DNA of 64,000 bases, taken from positions 1 through 64,000 of the forward strand of contig CASFTV010000011.1 of NCBI GenBank assembly GCA_949297765.1, read 5' to 3'. Positions 34,795 to 43,836 of this stretch are shown here, in pieces. The notes under the pieces are model-generated. The model did no database searches, was not told where the DNA came from, and saw only the letters and a program-made list of their open reading frames with translations. This DNA comes from an uncultured bacterium. GTDB taxonomy: Bacteria > Verrucomicrobiota > Lentisphaeria > Victivallales > UBA1829. The position numbers and the translations under genes were made by a program. Positions within the stretch are counted from its first letter, which is position 1; every line of letters starts with the position of its first letter.

Positions 34795-35789
34795 AACGTT
34801 TTTTCCAGTATCTGGTTTATCTGGCGGCTCTGGGATTCATGAAGATCATGGAGCGCCTGCCCCGCCGGATGTTCCGGGGGCTGGCCTGGCTGTTTTCCTG
34901 GATCGCAATGCCGTTTCCGCAGCTCGGCGGACTTGTCCGCATGAACATCCGGTGTGCGTTTCCGGAGAAGGGGAAAAAGGAGGTTTTCGATCTCTCCCGC
35001 CGCTGTATTGCCAGTCTGGTTCTTACCGTTTGCGAGTTCTTCTGGTTTCACAACAAGCCGGAGAAGATCCGGGAGATGGTGGATATTCAGCCCAATCTTG
35101 CCCGGGTCGCGGAAACTGCTGTAAAGTGTCTGAAGGAAGGGCGGCCGGTGATTTTCATCACGCCGCACCACGGAAACTGGGAGTTCTCCGGAATGGTGCT
35201 GGGAATCGTGTTCGGATTCAAGATGGCGACCGTGGTGCGCACGCCGCGCAATCCGTATCTCGGCCGCCTGATTACCGGCGGACGTTCCGTTCAGAATGTG
35301 CAGATCATCGAATCCCGCGGCGGAATGATGAAGCTCGTGCATGCGATGGAGAACGGAAGTGCGGCCGGAATGCTGGTCGATCAGAATGTCAAGATCCGCA
35401 ACGGAGGGGCGTTTGTTGATATGTTCGGTCTGCCGTGTCCGGTCACCCGTTTCCCCGGAACAATGGTGCTCAGGAAAAACGCCTATATCGGAGTCGGCTC
35501 CTGCATCCGGATGCCCGACGGACATTTCAAGGCGACGATGGATCCGCTGCCGAAACCCTCTTCTGAATATGCCTCGGAGGAAGAGGTGATCCGGGATATT
35601 ATGAAAATGACTGAAGATCTGATCCGCATGGCGCCGGAACAGTATCTCTGGCTTTACAAGCGCTTCCAGCATATTCCGCAGGAGGCTTCCGAGGAGCTGA
35701 AAGCAAAATATCCGCCCTATGCGCAGGTGGTCAGGTCCTCCTTTTTCAGCCGGGTGCAGAGTGCGCGGAAAAAGCCGGATGGAGAGTGA
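34791..35789 (+). CDS. Lipid A acyltransferase (LpxL/HtrB family)
   Basis: 332 residues. One N-terminal membrane segment, then the acyltransferase motif ITPHHGNWE with His126 and Glu131 (H-x4-E). The family adds secondary acyl chains to Kdo2-lipid A from acyl-ACP at the inner membrane. Whether it acts at the LpxL or LpxM position cannot be told. Translationally coupled to kdsB. Confidence 0.85.
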   Translation: MKRFFQYLVYLAALGFMKIMERLPRRMFRGLAWLFSWIAMPFPQLGGLVRMNIRCAFPEKGKKEVFDLSRRCIASLVLTVCEFFWFHNKPEKIREMVDIQPNLARVAETAVKCLKEGRPVIFITPHHGNWEFSGMVLGIVFGFKMATVVRTPRNPYLGRLITGGRSVQNVQIIESRGGMMKLVHAMENGSAAGMLVDQNVKIRNGGAFVDMFGLPCPVTRFPGTMVLRKNAYIGVGSCIRMPDGHFKATMDPLPKPSSEYASEEEVIRDIMKMTEDLIRMAPEQYLWLYKRFQHIPQEASEELKAKYPPYAQVVRSSFFSRVQSARKKPDGE

Positions 35790-35795
35790 TTCCCG

Positions 35796-37466
35796 ATGCT
35801 CCGCTGGCTTCATATTAAAAATCTTGCGCTGGTGGACGAAGCCGATCTGGAATTTTCTCCCGGATTCAACGCGGTGACCGGAGAAACCGGCGCCGGAAAA
35901 TCGGTCCTGATGGGAGGAATATCACTCCTGCTCGGCGGACGCTTTGATAAAAGCATGATTCGTCAGGGGACCGAGCGATGTGAGATTTCCGGAGAGTTTC
36001 ATCCCGATCCCGCTGCGGAGGAACCGCTTGCCGATCTGCTGGAGGAATTCGGCATCGCGCGCTCGGAGGACTCCGCTCTGCTGGTCCGTCGGATTTTCAC
36101 GCCGTCGGGTGGACGGATTTTCATCAATTCCTCTCCTGCGACGGCTCAGATCCTCCGCGCGGTCGGGGAACTGCTGGTGGATGTCCATAGTCCGGAGGAG
36201 ACGTTCGGACTGATGAAAAACTCGGTTCAGCTGAAAGCGCTCGACCGCTTTGCGCATCTGGAAGAGCTTCTGGGGAAGACCGCCGCCGCATGGGACGCCA
36301 TCCGCGGCGTCGAGGCGGAAATGGAAGAGTTCCGGAAATCCATGCCCGATGCGGAGGAAGCGGAACATCTGCGCAGAGTTGTTGCTGAAATCGAAGGGGT
36401 GAATCCGGAGGAGGGCGAAGATGCCCGGCTTGAAGCGGTTCATTCGGCGGCGTCGAATGCAAAGGCGATTCTGGAGATTGCCGCCGCCGCGTCCGCGGCG
36501 CTGAGTGAATCCGATGATTCCATCATGGATCGTCTTTCTGCGGTCCGGCGTCTGCTCCGTCCGCTGGAGAGCATCGACCCCGCATACGCCGGCTCGTTTC
36601 TGGAAAAGTGCGATGAGCTTTCGGAGGCGCTTTCCGATCTCGCCGGCGGACTGCAGTCCCGCGCCTCTTCCGTCGATCTTGACGAGGCGGAGTTTGCCGC
36701 CCTCGAAGAGCGGATTCGCGATCTGCAGAATCTCAAACGCCGGTACGGTCCGGAAATTCCCGACGTCTTTGCCTCTCTCGCGGATGCTCAGCGCCGCCTC
36801 GAACTGTTTGAAAATTCCGCTCAGGAACGGAACCGTCTCGAAAACCGCATGAAAGAAGTAAAAAATGCTCATGCGGCCCTTTGCGGAGAACTTTCCCGCG
36901 CCAGAAAAAAGGCCGCCGCCGCTCTGGAAAAAAAATTGCGGGCGGAAATTGTCAAACTTGGATTTCTGCGGGCGGAGTTTCAAACGGAATTTTCGGAAAC
37001 GGTCCCCGGACCGAACGGAGCTGACCGGATTGAATTTCTGTTTTCCGCAAATCCCGGTGTTCCCGTCCGTCCCCTGAAGGACGTCGCAAGCAGCGGAGAG
37101 CTTTCCCGCGTGATGCTGGCTGTTAAAACCGTTCTGGCGGAAGTCGATGAAATCCCAACCCTCGTGTTCGATGAAATTGACGCCAATATCGGAGGCGAAA
37201 TCGCCGCGGTTGTGGCGGGAGAACTTCAAAAGCTGGGAAGGAAAAAACAGCTGCTCTGTATTTCCCATCTCGCGCAGGTGGCTGCGCGTGCCGACCGTCA
37301 TTTTGCTGTCGAAAAAAATGTGACAGAACGTTCTGCGGTGACCTCCGTCCGGAAACTTTCTCAGAAAGAGCGGATTCTGGAACTCGCCCGAATGCTCGGC
37401 GGCGGACCTGCCGCGGAAAAACATGCAAAGACTCTTCTTGTTCCCTCGGAAAATGCCGGATCTTGA
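35796..37466 (+). CDS. recN: DNA repair protein RecN
   Basis: 556 residues, the normal length. SMC-like ATPase acting early in double-strand break repair. Walker A GETGAGKSVLMGG (near residue 31), coiled-coil middle, SSGELSRVMLAVK signature and Walker B LVFDEIDANIGG in the C-terminal half. It starts 6 bases after the acyltransferase and ends the operon. No LexA-like box was noticed. Confidence 0.95.
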   Translation: MLRWLHIKNLALVDEADLEFSPGFNAVTGETGAGKSVLMGGISLLLGGRFDKSMIRQGTERCEISGEFHPDPAAEEPLADLLEEFGIARSEDSALLVRRIFTPSGGRIFINSSPATAQILRAVGELLVDVHSPEETFGLMKNSVQLKALDRFAHLEELLGKTAAAWDAIRGVEAEMEEFRKSMPDAEEAEHLRRVVAEIEGVNPEEGEDARLEAVHSAASNAKAILEIAAAASAALSESDDSIMDRLSAVRRLLRPLESIDPAYAGSFLEKCDELSEALSDLAGGLQSRASSVDLDEAEFAALEERIRDLQNLKRRYGPEIPDVFASLADAQRRLELFENSAQERNRLENRMKEVKNAHAALCGELSRARKKAAAALEKKLRAEIVKLGFLRAEFQTEFSETVPGPNGADRIEFLFSANPGVPVRPLKDVASSGELSRVMLAVKTVLAEVDEIPTLVFDEIDANIGGEIAAVVAGELQKLGRKKQLLCISHLAQVAARADRHFAVEKNVTERSAVTSVRKLSQKERILELARMLGGGPAAEKHAKTLLVPSENAGS

Positions 37467-37499
37467 ATCGTTGAGTTTGGCGGGCTGATGATTCCCCTC

Positions 37500-37564
37500 T
37501 TGGAGAGGGAGATGAGGGAGGGATGGGAAATGGAAAATGGGGGATGGGGATGGAAAATGGGGGA
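37500..37564 (+). repeat. Purine-rich, G-run tract with a direct repeat
   Basis: Almost free of C and rich in runs of three to five G. GGAAAATGGGGGAT occurs twice (about 37530-37543 and 37552-37565). It sits between recN and the hairpin repeat. Confidence 0.6.
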
Positions 37565-37629
37565 TTTCGTGCTTCGCACGACCAGCGTCTCGCCGCTGGA
37601 CCGCGACAAGGACGAAGTCCTTGACCCGG
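37565..37629 (-). repeat. Dispersed hairpin repeat, copy 3 (inverted)
   Basis: Inverted relative to copies 1 and 2. All three hairpins are perfect: TCGTGC/GCACGA (37567-37581), CCAGCG/CGCTGG (37582-37599) and AAGGAC/GTCCTT (37608-37622). Confidence 0.85.
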
Positions 37630-37662
37630 AAAAATGCGGTTGCATTTTTCCGTATTTTTTTT
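37627..37662 (+). terminator. Intrinsic terminator after recN
   Basis: 11-base perfect stem CGGAAAAATGC/GCATTTTTCCG (37627-37637 with 37642-37652), GGTT loop, then TATTTTTTTT. It ends 160-200 bases after the recN stop and touches the last codon of the convergent AraC gene. Confidence 0.88.
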
Positions 37663-38521
37663 AGAAGCGCAGTTTCCGGCGGAACTGGAGCGGTGTAATG
37701 CCGTAATAGCGGCGGTAAGTGCTGATGAAGTAGGCGCTGTCGATAAAACCCAGTTCCTGCGCGATGTCGGCGATAGAGAGTGTGTGCTGGCTGAGCATTC
37801 GGCGTGCCTCTTTCATTTTCAGGTCCAGGACGAGCTGCGCCGGAGTTTTGCTGTAGAAGTGTTTCCAGTAGCGGAAGAAGGTTCGGCGCGAGAGGCCGTG
37901 TTCGGCGATCAGGCGGTTCATTTCGAATGGTTCTTTGTAGTGGTACTGGAGATAGGAGGCGATCTGCCGGATTTTTCGTTCTTGTTCGTTTTCCGGATGT
38001 TCGGCGCTTTTTCCGCTGATGATGAGTTCCTGAAGCAGAAGCCAGCAGAGCGTGTCGATCCGGTCTGCGATCCCGGATTCCTGTGAGCGGGAGAAGAGCG
38101 AGGTGATGCTGCGGATCAATTCCGGTATTCGCGGATCGGCAGGAATTTCCCAGCAGATTTTGTTCAGATCAACGCCAAGTTCCACCAGTTTGTCGTGCAG
38201 GGAGGCGTGGTAGATGAAGAAAAAGGCTTCGCGCATTCCGGAGTAGTGGTATTTGTGGAGCGGGCCGTCGTGTTTGACGAAAACATGGGGAAAGCGGTTC
38301 GTGTAGACCGTCTCTCCGACGGTGTCGACCGCGATGTTGTCCTCGGAATTCATCCGGACGCAGAACTCTATCTGGTTTTCATGACGGCCGACGAATTCAC
38401 TTGATTCCTCGGTCACGGTTCCGAGATTCAGGACCGGCAGCGGAAAATGAAACAGCCGCGGCGTTTCCTGAAGGTCAATCCGGACAAAGCGCAAAGTGGA
38501 AGATTGTTGTCGTTTCGGCAT
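37661..38521 (-). CDS. AraC-family transcriptional regulator
   Basis: 286 residues. The N-terminal sensor part is cupin-like and the C-terminal 100 residues form the double helix-turn-helix (NRLIAEHGLSRRTFFRYWKH; SIADIAQELGFIDSAYFIST; YYGITPLQFRRKL). Such regulators usually bind direct repeats and respond to sugars. Targets are unknown; neighbours are recN and dxs, so the target is probably elsewhere. Confidence 0.88.
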   Translation of the reverse strand: MPKRQQSSTLRFVRIDLQETPRLFHFPLPVLNLGTVTEESSEFVGRHENQIEFCVRMNSEDNIAVDTVGETVYTNRFPHVFVKHDGPLHKYHYSGMREAFFFIYHASLHDKLVELGVDLNKICWEIPADPRIPELIRSITSLFSRSQESGIADRIDTLCWLLLQELIISGKSAEHPENEQERKIRQIASYLQYHYKEPFEMNRLIAEHGLSRRTFFRYWKHFYSKTPAQLVLDLKMKEARRMLSQHTLSIADIAQELGFIDSAYFISTYRRYYGITPLQFRRKLRF

Positions 38522-38639
38522 AATGGATACTGTACAGCGTTTTGCGGAACAGTCAAGCGGACGGCTTCTGGAAATCTTCTGTTTCCGGCGAAAGCGCGGC
38601 GGATGGGCTGGATATTTGCGAATATCGGGGAAAAGAGAT

Positions 38640-38668
38640 TTGCATCCGATCGCTTTTTGTGGTACATT
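38640..38668 (+). promoter_or_regulatory. Promoter of dxs
   Basis: TTGCAT (38640-38645) and TACATT (38663-38668) with a 17-base spacer, 26 bases before the ATG. Confidence 0.6.
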
Positions 38669-38694
38669 GTCGGGAATCAGGAAAGGCGGAATGA

Positions 38695-40572
38695 ATGGAA
38701 GGGTTGCTTGGCCGGATCAACGGACCGCAGGAGATCAAACAGCTGTCGCGGGAGGAGCTGGAGCGCCTCTGTGAGGAGATTCGTTCGGAGATTATTTCTG
38801 TCGTCTCGAAAAACGGCGGGCATCTTGCGCCGAATCTCGGCGTGATCGAACTGACGGTCGCGCTTCACCGGGTCTTCAACAGCCCGGAGGATGCGATCGT
38901 CTGGGATGTGGGGCACCAGTCATATCCGCATAAAATGCTGACCGGGCGGTACCGCCGGTTTCATACGATCCGGCAATACGGAGGGCTTTCGGGATTTCAG
39001 TCGCCCGCCGAATCGGAGCACGATGTGTTTGCCACGGGGCATGCAGGTTCCGCGCTTTCTTCCGCTATGGGACTCGCCGCGGCGAATGAACGGAACGGGC
39101 GCGAAGGAAAAGTGGTCGCCGTCGTGGGCGACGGCGCTCTCGGAAACGGCATTTCGCTTGAGGCGTTGAACAATGTCCGCGAATTCCACCGGAATTTCAT
39201 TCTGGTGATTAATGACAACAAAATGTCCATTTCCAAGAGCGTCGGAACGATCTCCACGCATCTGACGCGCTTTATTACGGGCCGCCGATACAACCGTCTG
39301 AAGACGCATGTCAAATATATTCTGCGGAAACTCCCGCTGGGAACGCATGTGATTCACTTTGTCCGGAGAATTGAGGAGCTGACAAAAAATCTGCTGGTTT
39401 CCAGCGTCTTTTTCGAGGAGATGGGATTCAAGTATGTCGGGCCGATCGACGGACACGATCTGCCGTCGCTGATCGAGCATTTCGAAAAGATCCGGGAGAT
39501 CACGTCGCGCCCGATCGCGGTGCATGTGATTACGGAAAAGGGACACGGATGCAAATATGCGATTTCGTCGCCGGAGAAATTTCACGGCGTGCCCGCGTTC
39601 GATCCCGAAACCGGCGAACTCCTTCCGGCGCCGAAAAACACCTATTCCTTTTCCGCGGCGTTCGGAGATGCCGTGGTCCGTCTGGCGGAGGAACATGGCG
39701 ATGTGGTTGCCCTGACCGCCGCCATGTCGGGCGGAACGGGATTGAACCGCTTTGCAAAGCAGTTTCCGGACCGCTTTTACGATGTCGGCATTGCGGAGGA
39801 ACACGCGGTTGTGTTTGCGGGCGGCCTTGCGGCCGGCGGTCTGCGTCCGGTGCTGGCGATTTATTCCACGTTTCTGCAGCGGGCGCTCGACTGTGTGTTT
39901 CACGATGTCTGCCTGCAGAACCGGGCCGTGATCTTCTGCGTGGACCGCGCCGGCGCCGTGGAGGACGGGCCGACCCATCATGGAATTTATGACCTGCCGT
40001 TCCTGCAGGGAATGCACAATCTTGCGATTCTCTGCCCGCGCGATGCGACGGAACTGGGAGAGATGCTTTCCGCCGCGTATGAGAACAGCGGACCGGTGAT
40101 GATCCGTTATCCGCGTTCCAATGCGTCGGACCTTGCGGTGCCGCGCTCTCCGCTTGTCTGGGGGAGGGCGGAGGTGGTTTCCTGCGGCGGGAGAGTCTCC
40201 ATCTGGTCCAACGGACGCGAACTGGTGACGGCGCTTGCGGTCGCCGCGCTGCTTCGGACAAAAAATGTTGCCGCGTCCGTCGTCAATGTGCGTTTTCTGA
40301 AGCCGTTTGATTCGGAGCTGCTGGTCCGGGAGGCGGAGGAGAAGCTGATTGTCACCATAGAAGACAGTCTGCATGCGGGCGGCCTCGGACGGATTGTCAA
40401 CGATCTGCTGATTCACCGGCCGAACCGGGGGGTTTTGCATTTCAGCTGGAATGCGGATCTCCTGCCTCATGGATCGGTGCCGCTTCTCCGGGAACACTTC
40501 GGACTGCATCCGGAGGAGATTTCCACGAGAATTCTTGCCGCACTCGAATCCCGGAAGGGATCGATGCCATGA
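38695..40572 (+). CDS. dxs: 1-deoxy-D-xylulose-5-phosphate synthase
   Basis: 625 residues. Thiamine-diphosphate enzyme condensing pyruvate and glyceraldehyde 3-phosphate, the first step of the MEP isoprenoid pathway. WDVGHQSYPHKMLTGR, the ThDP motif GDGALGNGISLEALNN, GIAEEHAV (catalytic Glu) and the transketolase C-terminal domain are all present. Its stop overlaps the start of the next gene (ATGA). Confidence 0.96.
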   Translation: MEGLLGRINGPQEIKQLSREELERLCEEIRSEIISVVSKNGGHLAPNLGVIELTVALHRVFNSPEDAIVWDVGHQSYPHKMLTGRYRRFHTIRQYGGLSGFQSPAESEHDVFATGHAGSALSSAMGLAAANERNGREGKVVAVVGDGALGNGISLEALNNVREFHRNFILVINDNKMSISKSVGTISTHLTRFITGRRYNRLKTHVKYILRKLPLGTHVIHFVRRIEELTKNLLVSSVFFEEMGFKYVGPIDGHDLPSLIEHFEKIREITSRPIAVHVITEKGHGCKYAISSPEKFHGVPAFDPETGELLPAPKNTYSFSAAFGDAVVRLAEEHGDVVALTAAMSGGTGLNRFAKQFPDRFYDVGIAEEHAVVFAGGLAAGGLRPVLAIYSTFLQRALDCVFHDVCLQNRAVIFCVDRAGAVEDGPTHHGIYDLPFLQGMHNLAILCPRDATELGEMLSAAYENSGPVMIRYPRSNASDLAVPRSPLVWGRAEVVSCGGRVSIWSNGRELVTALAVAALLRTKNVAASVVNVRFLKPFDSELLVREAEEKLIVTIEDSLHAGGLGRIVNDLLIHRPNRGVLHFSWNADLLPHGSVPLLREHFGLHPEEISTRILAALESRKGSMP

Positions 40573-42464
40573 ATCGAAAACTTCCCTGTTTTCTGATTCT
40601 TTCCGGCGGAATATTCGCATTGCTTTCCGCATTTGTGTTTCTTTATTTCAATATGATCGGTCTTGAGCCGGCGTTTTTCAAGGCATTTTACACGGATCTT
40701 GTGCCGCATGCGGCAATTGTTCCCTTGCTGCTGCTTTCTCTGCTCGGCGGATTTATTCTTCAGAGCAAGGCCGGGGAACGGGGGCCGATGATGGCACGGG
40801 CGCTGCTGCCGGCATATCTGCTGTTTCCGCTGCTGCTGCCGCCGCTTTCATTTTTCCGGGTGACGGTGTTTATTTTTCTTGTGATGATTGTGGTCTGGCG
40901 GCTGGCTCTGGTGTGCGGATGGTACTTCCCTGCCTGGAGGAGAGGGCCGACGCTTCTGCTGTTGTTCGCGGGAACGCTGATCGGAATCGGCTGGGGGATT
41001 TTCATGCAGATCGAGTCGTTCAACCGGCTCTGGTTTACCTACACCGACTGGACCGAATATTACATGGGGTATCTCCGCTTGACGGAAAGCCTGAAAAAGC
41101 CGATACTTTTCTGTTACAATGCCGGCCATTTCAATCCGTTTCCGAATATTCTGATTACGCCGGTGATCGCGCTGTTTCCGTATCCGCAGACGCTGTTTGT
41201 GCTGAATTCGCTGTTTATCTATTCGACCGTGCCGCTGTGGTATCTTCTGGCGCGTTCCCTCGGGATGAGGCGTTGTCCCGCGGTGCTTTCGGCGCTGCTT
41301 CTGATGTGTCATTTCACGATACCGAATCTGAATCTTTCCCTGTTCTACGGATTTCACCCGATCATTCTGTTTCCCGCGCTGCTGCTGGCATTCTACTACT
41401 TTTACCGCAAAGGGAACCGGACGGGATATGTTCTCTTTTTCCTGCTGATCCTTTTTCTGCAGGAGACGACGGCGGTTTTCTGGTTCGGCTGGGGACTTTA
41501 TCTGGTGCTGAAGCGGAAATACTGGCAGGGGATTGCGCTTGCGGCCTTTTCCTGCGCCTGGTTTGCTTTTGCGGTGAAGATCGTTTCTCCGGTCGTGAAG
41601 AGAATGCTCTACAGCTCCGTTTCCGAAGCATGGAGCAAAAATTATGTGCAGACCTTTCATTATGCGGAACTCGGGACATCCATTTCCGGGATTCTGCTTG
41701 CTCCGTTCACAAAACCGCTTCTGTTTTTTGAAAAACTGTTCAATCCGATGAATTTTTATTTCTGCGGAGTGGTTCTTCTTGCATTTTTTCCGCTGGCGCT
41801 TGCGGCGCCGCGTCTTCTGGTTCTCTCGCTTCCGCTGCTTGCGGGAATTTTTCTGATGGGAGGGGCGGACGCGTTGAATATTTCCATGTGGTATCAGACG
41901 GAAATTTTTGCGATCCTGATTCTTTCCTGTGCCGCAGGATATGCACACTTCCGGAAGAAAGGGTGTTTTTGCATGCGTCCCGCGGAGGTTGGACTTCCTT
42001 CGTCCGGCAATCGTCGAAACGCGGTTGCGGCACTTTTTGCAGTGATGGCGGGGATGCTGTTCTGCGGCTTGTTTTTCGGCCGTCTTCCAATCGGGAAATA
42101 CTCGTTCCGCAGGATTCAGGAACGGCCCGACTGTTCCGCACTGATCGAGCAGGTCAAATCGAAGATCCCGCCGACCGCGCATCTCCTGACGACTCCTCAG
42201 ATGCGGATTCACTTCATCCGCCGTTCGAACGATCTTCTGAAAGCGCGGCAGCCGTTCCGGAGCACCTATATTCTAACCTATCTGGATGATCTGCATGTCG
42301 ATTTTGAACAGAACCGCGAACTCTATGAGCGGATGAAAACCGATCCCGCATACGAACCGGTTTTCTCCCACGAGGAGCGCGGCTGCAATCTGATTCTTTA
42401 CCGGAGGAAAATTCCGGCTACAGCAGAGAAACCGCCAGAAGCACCGTCCAAAGCAGCAGAATAA
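40569..42464 (+). CDS. DUF2079 multi-pass membrane protein
   Basis: 631 residues with about 12 membrane segments. FHPIILFPALLLAF and the loop after YTDWTEYY match DUF2079, a family thought to have a GT-C glycosyltransferase-like fold. Function is unproven. Translationally coupled to dxs. The 3' end overlaps a convergent small gene by 47 bases. Confidence 0.75.
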   Translation: MNRKLPCFLILSGGIFALLSAFVFLYFNMIGLEPAFFKAFYTDLVPHAAIVPLLLLSLLGGFILQSKAGERGPMMARALLPAYLLFPLLLPPLSFFRVTVFIFLVMIVVWRLALVCGWYFPAWRRGPTLLLLFAGTLIGIGWGIFMQIESFNRLWFTYTDWTEYYMGYLRLTESLKKPILFCYNAGHFNPFPNILITPVIALFPYPQTLFVLNSLFIYSTVPLWYLLARSLGMRRCPAVLSALLLMCHFTIPNLNLSLFYGFHPIILFPALLLAFYYFYRKGNRTGYVLFFLLILFLQETTAVFWFGWGLYLVLKRKYWQGIALAAFSCAWFAFAVKIVSPVVKRMLYSSVSEAWSKNYVQTFHYAELGTSISGILLAPFTKPLLFFEKLFNPMNFYFCGVVLLAFFPLALAAPRLLVLSLPLLAGIFLMGGADALNISMWYQTEIFAILILSCAAGYAHFRKKGCFCMRPAEVGLPSSGNRRNAVAALFAVMAGMLFCGLFFGRLPIGKYSFRRIQERPDCSALIEQVKSKIPPTAHLLTTPQMRIHFIRRSNDLLKARQPFRSTYILTYLDDLHVDFEQNRELYERMKTDPAYEPVFSHEERGCNLILYRRKIPATAEKPPEAPSKAAE

Positions 42465-42717
42465 GAATGGCGAACCCGCGCAGACAGTGACGGAACGCCG
42501 TCCGGAAGATCTCCATTCCGGACGGATTTTCCTCTGTTTGCAGCGGATTTGCCCATGTGACGGCCCTGTGCGTGAGAAACAGAAACACCGCGATGACCTC
42601 CACGGCAACCAGCAGTGCCGGATGCAGTCCGAAGAACAGCGCAAGCGTAAAGATCAGAGCAAACAGCGCAAACGTATCCCAGATCAGAAAACAGATTTTT
42701 TTCAGAGTCGGATTCAT
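42418..42717 (-). CDS. Small three-helix membrane protein
   Basis: 99 residues with three hydrophobic segments (about 13-32, 33-50, 77-97). No family recognised. Its ATG overlaps the stop of the upstream hydrolase gene (ATGA), and its 3' end overlaps the convergent DUF2079 gene. The overlap with a hydrolase that should act on sugars is the only functional hint. Confidence 0.6.
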   Translation of the reverse strand: MNPTLKKICFLIWDTFALFALIFTLALFFGLHPALLVAVEVIAVFLFLTHRAVTWANPLQTEENPSGMEIFRTAFRHCLRGFAILILLLWTVLLAVSLL

Positions 42718-43643
42718 CGTTTTCCGAAGGGGAATTCATCCACGGCCTTCTGGGCGATTTCGCGGAGGAATGCGGCATCGCGATTGCCGATGGTGTCGGG
42801 AACGAATGTCACTTCGGAGGTTTTATGTCCGAAGAGCGCGGCGAACCAGACGCACGCCTGCAGATACTGCCCGCGGTCATTCAGATGAATCGTGTCGCGC
42901 CGCAGCTCCATTTCACCGGTCTCGGCATTTTTCACCCAGCGGATGGTCCCGACGAATTCCGATGCCTGCGGCGGAAGATCCGGCCAGCGCAGCGTATTCA
43001 TCAGTTCGGGGTCATAGTTCGGGAACAGATCCTTCTGTGCCTGACGGGCGAGCTGAACGGCATATCCGGTGGGGATGATTCTGCAGTTGAGTTCATCGGC
43101 CAGTTTTGTGTAGGCGGCGGTCAGGGCGTTGTACATGCCGGTCTGGTCAATTTTCCACGGACCGGGATCGAGCGTCACGCCAAGTTCCCGGCAGCGGTCG
43201 TACATTCCCTGATTGAACTCCCAGATTCCGCCGGGGCGGATGCGCGGGTCGTCCGCCCGGTATGCCCAGGTCTGCTGAATGCGGACTTCCGCCTGCGGCG
43301 CATGTTTTTTCACATATTCGTAAATATATCCGGCGAAAGGCTGCATGGTTTCGGCGCGCCAGCTGAAATGGCTCGCCTGCTGGATGGTGACAATATCCCA
43401 GGCTTCGCGGGCGAGGATGTCGCGCAGTTTCGCCGTATATCCCTGATACATCCGGTAGACGGGATCTTTTTCTTCGTTGGAAATGTAGTTCCAGTGGCGG
43501 TGCAGTTCGCATCCGCCGTGGTTGGCCCGTTCAAAATGGAGTGTGCATCCGGCAGACTCCACCACCTGCGGCCAGTAGGCGGCAAGACTGTCTGTAAAAC
43601 TGTTTCCGATGGTCAGAACGTTCAAAGAATCTCTGCGGTCCAT
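42714..43643 (-). CDS. DUF4886-type SGNH hydrolase
   Basis: 309 residues. Opens NVLTIGNSFTDSLAAYWPQV, in which the Ser of GNS replaces the usual GDS Ser, then IVTIQQASHFSW and a C-terminal RDTIHLNDRGQYL with the catalytic Asp/His. This matches DUF4886 SGNH proteins found in polysaccharide utilisation loci. The start at 43643 has AAGGA 8 bases upstream. No signal peptide. Confidence 0.75.
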   Translation of the reverse strand: MDRRDSLNVLTIGNSFTDSLAAYWPQVVESAGCTLHFERANHGGCELHRHWNYISNEEKDPVYRMYQGYTAKLRDILAREAWDIVTIQQASHFSWRAETMQPFAGYIYEYVKKHAPQAEVRIQQTWAYRADDPRIRPGGIWEFNQGMYDRCRELGVTLDPGPWKIDQTGMYNALTAAYTKLADELNCRIIPTGYAVQLARQAQKDLFPNYDPELMNTLRWPDLPPQASEFVGTIRWVKNAETGEMELRRDTIHLNDRGQYLQACVWFAALFGHKTSEVTFVPDTIGNRDAAFLREIAQKAVDEFPFGKR

Positions 43644-43681
43644 AAAAAAATCCTTTCGTTGAAAAAGTTGCTGTTTGGAGT

Positions 43682-43710
43682 AATGTATCAAGAATCCGCG
43701 AAAAATTCAA
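43682..43710 (-). promoter_or_regulatory. Promoter of the DUF4886 gene
   Basis: Minus-strand TTGAAT (43705-43710) and TACATT (43682-43687), 17-base spacer. Confidence 0.55.
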
Positions 43711-43719
43711 TCGGATTTG

Positions 43720-43747
43720 TTGATTTCGGGAAGAAAAACGATATATT
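43720..43747 (+). promoter_or_regulatory. Promoter of gltS
   Basis: TTGATT (43720-43725) and TATATT (43742-43747), 16-base spacer. Back to back with the minus-strand promoter. Confidence 0.6.
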
Positions 43748-43836
43748 GAGCGTATCCGGAAGCCCGGTGGTGCGGGGCGGAGAGGAATACCGGAATTCAG
43801 CGGGCGGGAGGACCGCCGGAAAGGATTTGTTGCAGG

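Noticed and set aside
37530-37565. Repeated G-rich units as a CRISPR array
   Set aside because: Only two short direct copies, no uniform spacers and no cas genes.
37661-38521. AraC regulator as the direct controller of recN or dxs
   Set aside because: No direct-repeat sites were seen near either promoter; proximity alone is not evidence.
38920-40632. 570-codon minus-strand frame opposite dxs
   Set aside because: dxs is unmistakable on the plus strand and the antisense frame has no recognisable domain.
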